From the NCBI GenBank assembly GCA_022457155.1, contig JAJGOT010000276.1, positions 248,001 through 312,000 on the forward strand: 64,000 bases of DNA. The letters are read 5' to 3'. Below are positions 59,801-64,000 of this stretch, one piece after another. The DNA is from Cladopsammia gracilis (taxonomy: Eukaryota; Cnidaria; Anthozoa; Scleractinia; Dendrophylliidae). The notes below the pieces were generated by a model that saw only the letters and a list, made by a program, of their open reading frames with translations, ran no database searches and was not told where the DNA came from. Each line of letters opens with the position of its first letter. The first letter of the stretch is position 1. A program made the translations under genes and the position numbers.

Positions 59801-62159
59801 AGTTAGCCCACGATATGTAATGGTCACCTGCCTTACCCATGGGGATGGTATTGTAGGGAGGGGAGGGTGGGGAGTTAGATGCAAGGTTGGGGGGGGGGGT
59901 CGGTGGAGCAAGACACCTAGGAGAGGGGAGGGTCCAAATGTTTCATATTCATGAGTTGGCTCATAGGAACCTGTGAGTTTTGGTGGTGGTGTGCTGCGGG
60001 GACTCTCACACCTTTACCCTATACCAGAGCAAAAATCACCAGCCTATGCCAGAGTCTTACACCTTTACCCTATACCAGACCAAAAATCCCAAGCTTATCC
60101 CAGACTCTCACACCTTTATCCTATACCAGACCAAAAATCCCTAACTTATCCTAGTCTCTCACACCTTTACCCTATACCAGACCAAAAATCCTCAGCTTAT
60201 CCCAGACTCTCACACCTTTACCCTATACCAGACCAAAAATCCCTAGCTTATCCCAGACTCTCGCACCTTTATCCTATACCAGACCAAAAATCATCAGCCT
60301 ATCCCAGACTGGCACACCTTTATCCTATACCAGACCAAAAATCACCAGCCTATCCCAGACTGTCACACCTTTATCCTATACCAGACCAAAAATCACCAGC
60401 CTAGACCAAAAATCATTAGCCTATCCCAGACTCTCACACCTTTACTCTATACCAGACCAAAAATTCCTAGCTTATCCCAGACTCTCACACCTTTACCCTA
60501 TACCACACCAAAAATCCCTAGCTTATCCCAGACTCTCACACCTTTACCCTATACCAGACCGTAAATCACCAGGCTATCCCAGACTCTCACACCTTTACTC
60601 TATACCAGACCAAAAATTCCTAGCTTATCCCAGACTCTCACACCTTTACCCTATACCAGACCAAAAATCCCTAGCTTATCCCAGACTCTCACACCTTTAT
60701 CCTATACCAGACCATAAATCACCAGGCTATCCCAGACTCTCACACCTTTACCAGACCAAAAATCCCTACCCTGTCCCAGACTCTCACACCTTTACCCTAT
60801 ACCAGACCAAAAATCATCAGCCTATCCCAGACTCTCGCACTTTTACCAGACCAAAATTCGCTACCCTATCCCAGACTCACTATTTTCCAGAAACTCTATC
60901 TTCATACCACTGATCAGTTTCCTAGTAAATGATACAATATTCCAGACCAAAATTATGTGATTTCTATACCCTTAATCCTTCACAGTGGTACAAACCCATA
61001 ATAGCTTATATACAGTGTATGTGAGTACCCCCCCCCCCCAAAGGAAAAAAAAACCAGGGTTTTATCATAGTAAGATTTACTGCGCCTTTCAATAACATGT
61101 GGAATTTGAAATTCAAATTTCCACCAACGGTTGCATTTTACACTGCCATCAATCATCTTTGCTTACCTCTCAGGAAACAGATCTTCACTTCAATTAGTTC
61201 AAAAGGTCACATCCGTGCATTATGATTGGTAGATTTCGATCCATTTTGTTTGTTTCCTTTTTACATGGTCCATTGGCTTTCATATTAATTATGATTGACG
61301 GCAGGGAATAACGCAACTGTTGGTGGAGATTTGAATTTCAAATTTCGCATGTTATTGAAAGGCGCAGTAAGATCCTAACTTACTGTTGTTTCATGTCGTA
61401 AGATGCATTGAATTGGATTGCTGGGATGGGCCTAATGATGAACCAATGATAACACATGGCAAAGCAATGTGCACCAATATTTCGTTCAAGGTGGGTTTTC
61501 ATGGTAACTAGTAAAAGAAAACAGTTTTGTAATTAAGTTGGAAACTTTTGCTGTTATGTTTGGTTCACAAAATTAATTTGAAGGAACATTCCACTTCTGT
61601 ATTGATTGTAGGATGTAATTGAAGCTATACGGGACTCAGCATTTGTGACATCAGAATATCCAGTGATACTGTCTTTTGAAAACCACTGCAGGTATTTTAT
61701 GGCTTGTTAAAACACAGGCAGCCCAAGCTCACATCACGAGAAGGCAAAGGTTAATTATTAGCGGTGTGTGAGACGGGACATGACCCTTCGATGAAAGCGG
61801 TATTGGGTTACACAGCGGCCATTATAAAAATTTGAGCGCTCTTTAAGACTTTGTATGGGGAAAAAATAACGTAGATTTCAAACGCTTGATAAAGCGAAAT
61901 TTAGGCCAAAATTTACCAGGCTACAGCCTTGTGGGATTCCTGCGAAAAAATTGAAATGGCACATTAAAAGACAAGTGCAGAGCAGATGCTACGAGCAAAA
62001 TGGACTTAAATATACATGTAGAAGTCAGTGAGCAATATTTTGATTGACAATCAAATACACTGTACTTCATTAATTTTTTTTCTGCTTGGAAATAAGTACA
62101 ATTAAATGAAAGTAATGCATCAAAACCGGCCTCAAGAGTCCTAGTGGGCCCGAAGAGGA

Positions 62160-62190
<31 letters not shown>

Positions 62191-63308
62191 TGCATCAAAA
62201 GTACCATTTTAAAGCCTTCAACTAGTTTAATCTCCTTTGGTTCCACATTTGTCAAATCTACAATTAAGGACAAAAGTTCTTGGGAAAAATGCTACAAAGT
62301 CCAACTATTAACTTCTAATTTAGTGTGACTGACCAATGAAGACATGTTTTTCAATTAAAGCCCATCTTACCAACCCTAAGTACCCCTCCCCCCAAGGCAA
62401 TGTTGAAATCCACAAATCATTTTTATAACACAGGCTCAACATTGTAAGGGGGGCTGGGGGTTGGGGAACGGATACTTTGTTTATGCGTAGCATGTTTCTG
62501 TCGCATGTGTAGGGAAGCATAGTAAATGCGAATTCATCCCAACCCTTTGTCCTTGATTGTAACTCCTTCAGTACGATTTTGGCCACCATCTTGGATCATA
62601 TAACTGACCATGTGGATTGTGGGCTTATGTTATTCGTTCCTTATGGTTTTTGCTACGTTTTTTGAAAACAATATGCGGATTGCAATTAACTTTAACCCCC
62701 TTAAGTCCAGCAGGGACCCTATTTATTAGGCAGAAGCAGGGCCCTGGAAACCCCAAGTTAAAATCCTGGGAAGAATGCTGCATACAGCTGCAGGTGACCA
62801 TCTTTCATCTTAACTGGTATTTTTGGTGGTCACTTTCATGTACATGTACAAGATAGTGGATGCAACAAGATAGGAAACTGCATGCCAGTGTTGTGGATTG
62901 CTGTAACAGAACAACAAAGTGATTGCTTGACTATATATTAAGTAATCTTTTCTATTTACAGCAAGCAACAGCAGTTCAAAATGGCTCACATTTGTTCAGA
63001 AACATTTGGAGACATGCTTCTGAAACTGCCTTTGGACAGTCATCCAGTAAGTTTTCTCTGTTAATTGATTTTCACACAGGTTCTACGTGTAGCTCTAACA
63101 ACTGTCTTACCAAAAATACCTTGTTGAAAACAAATCCTGTTTCAAAGTCTTCATATCATTGTGATTATCAAACAGAGCTAATAAATTTATTTTGTTGCTT
63201 TTTGCCTTCTAAAGCTTGAAGAAGGCAAACCTCTTCCTTCACCAAGCCATCTGAAGGGAAGGATAATCATAAAGAACAAAAAACTTAAGCCAGAACAGGA
63301 ATCAGATG
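39517..63308 (+). CDS. PLCB4: Phospholipase C beta, PLCB4/norpA type (5' part, 15 exons)
   Basis: Hydrolyses PIP2 to IP3 and diacylglycerol at the inner plasma membrane, normally activated by Gq-type G proteins; norpA in fly is the phototransduction PLC. Fifteen exons join in phase into 467 residues: PH-like region about 1-140, EF-hand region about 145-310, catalytic X box about 312-460, then the start of the X-Y linker. Catalytic and calcium residues are present with the same spacing as in PLC-delta1: H325, N326, E355, D357, H370, E404. PLCB4-type signatures include [24 protein letters not shown] and [14 protein letters not shown]. Start: first ATG after an in-frame stop, GGAATGG context. 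The Y box, C2 domain and C-terminal helical region, which binds Gq, lie beyond the window. Introns range from 85 bp to 7.1 kb. Confidence 0.95.
39765..39842 (+). CDS. PLCB4: PLCB4-like exon 2
   Basis: 26 codons ([20 protein letters not shown], then WREEDK), PH-like strands with the conserved GFFLxW. Acceptor CTAG, donor GTAAGT, phase 0. Confidence 0.92.
40042..40101 (+). CDS. PLCB4: PLCB4-like exon 3
   Basis: 20 codons ([20 protein letters not shown]). Acceptor TTAG, donor GTTAGT (a weaker but acceptable donor), phase 0. A 7.07-kb intron follows. Confidence 0.9.
43432..43624. mobile_element. TTAA-type MITE (CCCTTTAAGCCCTAA)
   Basis: 193 bp with inverted ends CCCTTTAAGCCCTAA / TTAGGGCTTAAAGGG. 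The right flank is TTAA (43625-43628) and the left a mutated CTAA. CCCTTT ends at TTAA sites fit piggyBac-type elements. Confidence 0.7.
44274..44728. mobile_element. TTAA-type element (CCCAxTGA family), copy 1
   Basis: Collinear with 51504-52021 (CTACCATTTGTG, GAGAGAGATCT, GAATTGGGCC, TTTATTTGACCCAGAAAGGA, CACAGCAGTCAGAAAA). The right flank is TTAA (44729-44732) and the left is ATAA. Confidence 0.68.
45609..46817. mobile_element. Long-TIR element with perfect 9-bp TSD (MULE-like), 1,209 bp
   Basis: Starts GGGTTTACCTATTCCC and ends with the complement. Arms of about 390 bases pair across an AT-rich centre of about 430 bases. GTGATAAGA flanks both sides (45600-45608 and 46818-46826). The centre has no transposase motif. 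Confidence 0.85.
47168..47305 (+). CDS. PLCB4: PLCB4-like exon 4
   Basis: 46 codons including [27 protein letters not shown] and SSSIAE, the end of the PH-like domain. Acceptor TTAG, donor GTATGG, phase 0. Confidence 0.93.
47784..47863 (+). CDS. PLCB4: PLCB4-like exon 5
   Basis: [20 protein letters not shown], then LTQLLK. Acceptor ACAG, donor GTAAGT, leaves two bases of a Leu codon (phase 2). Confidence 0.92.
47937..48420 (+). mobile_element. TTAA-flanked MITE (piggyBac-like), copy 2
   Basis: 484 bp, TTAA at 47933-47936 and 48421-48424, about 95% identical to the reverse of 3370-3858, with the same hairpin near its left end. Lies in PLCB4-like intron 5. Confidence 0.75.
48590..48665 (-). 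mobile_element. LINE 3' tail with (CATA)n
   Basis: CAATAAAGTATGTATG on the minus strand, the same 3' terminus as the LINE at 26815-27450, here almost only the tail. Confidence 0.55.
48919..50689. mobile_element. Pack-MULE-like element (1,771 bp) with perfect 9-bp TSD
   Basis: Begins TAGACTGCTAGCAGTCCCTC and ends with TTAGCAGTCTA. Imperfect arms of about 170 bases (both reach GTCTCTTCTGTAACAGAC or its complement) pair across about 1.4 kb. CAATTGCAG flanks both sides (48910-48918 and 50690-50698). Inside, about 49330-49605 carries a broken reading frame for a zinc-binding-type protein segment (see the pseudogene entry). No transposase is seen, so it is non-autonomous. The terminal 20 bases match the 16869-17082 element at 17 of 20 positions. 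It lies in PLCB4-like intron 5. Confidence 0.8.
49328..49605 (+). pseudogene. Captured, frameshifted zinc-binding-type protein fragment
   Basis: In three frames that follow each other: [25 protein letters not shown]; then [18 protein letters not shown]; then [18 protein letters not shown], with [14 protein letters not shown] at the end. Two frameshifts separate them. The order basic N-terminus, Cxx[16 protein letters not shown] resembles an N-terminal CxxC...CxxC domain that I associate with multi-copy uncharacterised cnidarian proteins. That is from memory and needs a search. It sits inside a 9-bp-TSD element, as captured gene pieces do in Pack-MULEs. Confidence 0.5.
50740..51261. mobile_element. 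TIR MITE with TA target site (family GAGTGTTTTCAC), copy 2
   Basis: 522 bp, ends GAGTGTTTGCACATGACATC and GTGAAAACACTC, TA on both sides, collinear with 6270-6826. It begins only 42 bases past the duplicated flank of the preceding element. Confidence 0.75.
51504..52021. mobile_element. TTAA-flanked element (CCCAxTGA family), copy 2
   Basis: 518 bp with TTAA at 51500-51503 and 52022-52025 and short ends CCCAATGA / TCAATGGG. Copy 1 is 44274-44728. Confidence 0.72.
52169..52222 (+). CDS. PLCB4: PLCB4-like exon 6
   Basis: Completes Leu, then [17 protein letters not shown], start of the EF-hand region. Acceptor TCAG, donor GTAAGC, phase 2. The next intron is only 85 bases. Confidence 0.9.
52308..52389 (+). 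CDS. PLCB4: PLCB4-like exon 7
   Basis: [20 protein letters not shown], then AMKLPCGK. Acceptor TTTTAG after a poly-T tract, donor GTAAGA, phase 0. Confidence 0.92.
52772..53421. mobile_element. hAT-like TIR element, 650 bp
   Basis: Starts CAGGGCATCTGACAGGATGC GG and ends CCGCATCCTATGAGATGCCC TG. CAGGG ends are typical of hAT elements. A 6-bp direct repeat ATATTA flanks it (8 bp would be usual). Subterminal CCGCAT motifs are repeated many times at both ends. The interior includes AAAATGTCTGACAAAG, which looks like a gene start but closes after 17 codons. Confidence 0.65.
53583..54620. mobile_element. Decayed hAT-like element(s)
   Basis: CAGGGCTTGAAATAGTGGCTTGCC-like start at about 53581, with GGCAGGC motifs at both sides (53640, 54590). 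A second CAGGGTTGTCAAAAAGTGTT start lies near 53804. The right ends are degraded. Confidence 0.35.
55305..55408 (+). CDS. PLCB4: PLCB4-like exon 8
   Basis: [20 protein letters not shown], then [16 protein letters not shown]-hand region. Acceptor GCAG, donor GTAAGT, phase 2 within a Trp codon. Confidence 0.93.
55878..56044 (+). CDS. PLCB4: PLCB4-like exon 9
   Basis: Contains [20 protein letters not shown] followed by NEILYPYY, the most conserved EF-region block of PLC-beta. Acceptor ACAG, donor GTATAA, phase 1. Confidence 0.95.
56533..56679 (+). CDS. PLCB4: PLCB4-like exon 10 (first catalytic histidine)
   Basis: [17 protein letters not shown], then [15 protein letters not shown]325 and N326 in SSHNTYL start the X box. 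Acceptor TCAG, donor GTGAG, phase 1. Confidence 0.96.
57247..57310 (+). CDS. PLCB4: PLCB4-like exon 11
   Basis: [21 protein letters not shown], the PLCB4-type version of this block (other PLC-betas usually have [14 protein letters not shown]). Acceptor ATAG, donor GTAAGT, phase 2. Confidence 0.95.
57824..58601. mobile_element. hAT-like element (CAGGGCTCGAAATT ends)
   Basis: 778 bp, CAGGGCTCGAAATT at the left and AATTTCGAGCCCTG at the right, with subterminal repeats of AGTCGCAA / TTGCGACT. No transposase frame. Confidence 0.75.
58602..59594. mobile_element. TIR element (CAACCTCGTTCCCAGGG) abutting the hAT-like element
   Basis: About 990 bp. Ends CAACCTCGTTCCCAGGGACT and complement run on through CTTCCCGCCCCCTGGAGCGA for about 75 bases. 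It starts exactly at the hAT-like right end. AAAATGTTGC is found to the left of the hAT-like element (57814-57823) and to the right of this one (59595-59604). Confidence 0.75.
59999..60880 (+). repeat. 51-bp minisatellite in PLCB4-like intron 11
   Basis: About 17 units built on CTCACACCTTTACCCTATAC, then CAGACCAAAAATC and CCTAGCTTATCCCAGA. The period of 51 is a multiple of three, so a 143-codon open frame of 17-residue repeats appears. Units shorter than 51 (near 60390 and 60740) break it. Confidence 0.92.
61079..61368. mobile_element. TIR element (ACTGCGCCTTTCAATAACATG)
   Basis: 290 bp, inverted ends ACTGCGCCTTTCAATAACAT extend through AATTTGAAATTCAAATTTCC ACCAAC. It ends 34 bases before exon 12, so it sits where the branch point and polypyrimidine tract would be expected. 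Confidence 0.75.
61403..61490 (+). CDS. PLCB4: PLCB4-like exon 12 (catalytic core)
   Basis: [20 protein letters not shown], then [10 protein letters not shown]355 and D357 (calcium) and H370 (second catalytic histidine). Acceptor GTAAG (weak, no pyrimidine run), donor GTGGGT, phase 0. Confidence 0.95.
61612..61691 (+). CDS. PLCB4: PLCB4-like exon 13
   Basis: [20 protein letters not shown], then SFENHC, with calcium ligand E404. Acceptor GTAG, donor GTATTT, phase 2. Confidence 0.95.
62095..62200 (+). mobile_element. Retroelement 3' end with (TAAG)n tail
   Basis: GTGGGCCCGAAGAGGATAAG followed by seven GTAA units, a tetranucleotide tail typical of LINE or SINE ends. Confidence 0.5.
62962..63046 (+). 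CDS. PLCB4: PLCB4-like exon 14
   Basis: [20 protein letters not shown], then LKLPLDSHP, end of the X half. Acceptor ACAG, donor GTAAGT, phase 0. Confidence 0.93.
63215..63308 (+). CDS. PLCB4: PLCB4-like exon 15 (last in the window)
   Basis: [20 protein letters not shown], then [11 protein letters not shown]; the LPSP..LK..I.IKNK block closes the X box and opens the X-Y linker. Acceptor AAAG, donor GTAAAT, phase 1. Confidence 0.92.
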
Positions 63309-63409
63309 GTAAATATGGCATGCTAGATAAGTAATGTATGATAAAATGCCTTGTAGTTATTAAGTTCTCGTGGATATTTTCATACAGTGCACTTCTTAAC
63401 CCTTTTCCA

Positions 63410-64000
63410 CTGGAAAAATTTTCCATCCCCTGGAAATAACCCACCTTCCTTATGGAATGATATTATAATAATCTTTTGCTCCCTGGGAATAATCTTCCAT
63501 CCCCTGGGAATAACCCTTTATCTCCTGGGAATAATCCTTCATCCCCTGGGAATAACCCTTATTCCCTGGGAATAATCCTCCATCCCCTAGAAATAATCCT
63601 CCATCCCCTGGGAATAATCCTTCATCCCCTGGAAATAATCCTCCACCCCCTGGAAATAATCCTCCATCCCCTGGGAATAATCCTTCATCCCCTGGAAATA
63701 ATCCTTCATCCCCTGGGAATAATCCTCCATCCCCTGAGAATAATCCTCCATCCCCTGGGAATAATCCTTCATCCCCTGGAAATAATCCTCCATCCCCTGG
63801 AAATAATCCTTCATCCCCTGGGAATAATCCTTCATCCCCTGGAAATAATCCTTCATCCCCTGGGAATAATCCTCCATCCCCTGAGAATAATCCTCCATCC
63901 CCTGGGAATAATCCTCCATCCCCCGGTGATGATCCTTCTTCTCCTGGGAATAATCCTTCATCTCCTGGAAATAATCCTCCATCCCCTGGGAATAATCCTT
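63410..64000 (+). repeat. 21-bp minisatellite in PLCB4-like intron 15
   Basis: About 27 units of AATAATCCTTCATCCCCTGG G with variants, continuing past the window. The multiple-of-three period leaves long open frames (NNPSSPG on plus, MEDYSQG-like on minus), but one 20-base unit near 63550 shifts the plus frame, so it is more likely intronic than coding. Confidence 0.9.

Larger units (their letters stand above)
57311..61402 (+). other. PLCB4-like intron 11 (4.1 kb)
   Basis: Carries a composite of two nested TIR elements (57824-59594), a 51-bp minisatellite (59999-60880) and a 290-bp TIR element (61079-61368). Nothing else is recognised. Confidence 0.75.

Noticed and set aside
63587..63982. 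131-codon minus-strand frame of 7-residue repeats
   Set aside because: A product of the 21-bp minisatellite period, with no start context or flanking coding sequence.
1..64000. CRISPR array or bacterial operon
   Set aside because: The repeats are long satellites, minisatellites or TIR elements without uniform spacers, and genes have introns of animal type.

Overview
The window looks like nuclear DNA of an invertebrate animal, most probably an anthozoan cnidarian such as a stony coral. It is AT-rich, genes have introns with GT-AG borders, coding density is low, and non-LTR retrotransposon ends, a tRNA-derived SINE, short inverted-repeat (TIR) elements and microsatellites fill most of the space. 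The taxon is inferred from gene and repeat style and was not tested by a search.

Left third (1 to about 18,400): a head-to-tail tandem array of three copies of a small secreted cystine-knot gene of the gremlin/DAN (BMP antagonist) family, all on the minus strand. Copy A is cut by the window start (1-83). Copy B (7972-8382) and copy C (16085-16498) each have an intact coding exon with a signal peptide and nine identically placed cysteines. Start codons lie about 8.2 kb apart. Each has a splice acceptor just before the ATG and a conserved donor 1.8-2.2 kb upstream, so each probably has a short non-coding first exon. Flanking DNA is duplicated too, so elements present in one unit and missing from another can be dated relative to the duplication.

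Middle (about 18,400 to 39,200): no recognisable intact gene. It holds arrays of a roughly 106-bp repeat in both orientations, LINE 3' ends (CR1/jockey-like and RTE-like relics), many TIR/foldback elements, and one unexplained cysteine-rich open frame near 23,313-23,657.

Right (39,517 to the end): the 5' part of a phospholipase C beta gene of the PLCB4/norpA type on the plus strand. Fifteen exons join in phase into 467 residues covering the PH-like region, the EF-hand region and the X half of the catalytic barrel, with all expected catalytic and calcium-binding residues. The gene runs off the window in the X-Y linker. Its introns carry many mobile elements and two minisatellites.

Theme of the hunt: several TIR/foldback elements are bracketed by 9-bp target-site duplications, the hallmark of Mutator-like (MULE) transposition (13930-14050, 16869-17082, 35565-35951, 45609-46817, 48919-50689). 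The last, 1.77 kb long, carries a frameshifted piece of a CxxC zinc-binding-type protein and resembles a Pack-MULE. A second group (3370-3858, 29485-29935, 43432-43624, 44274-44728, 47937-48420, 51504-52021) sits at TTAA or near-TTAA targets, as piggyBac-type elements do.
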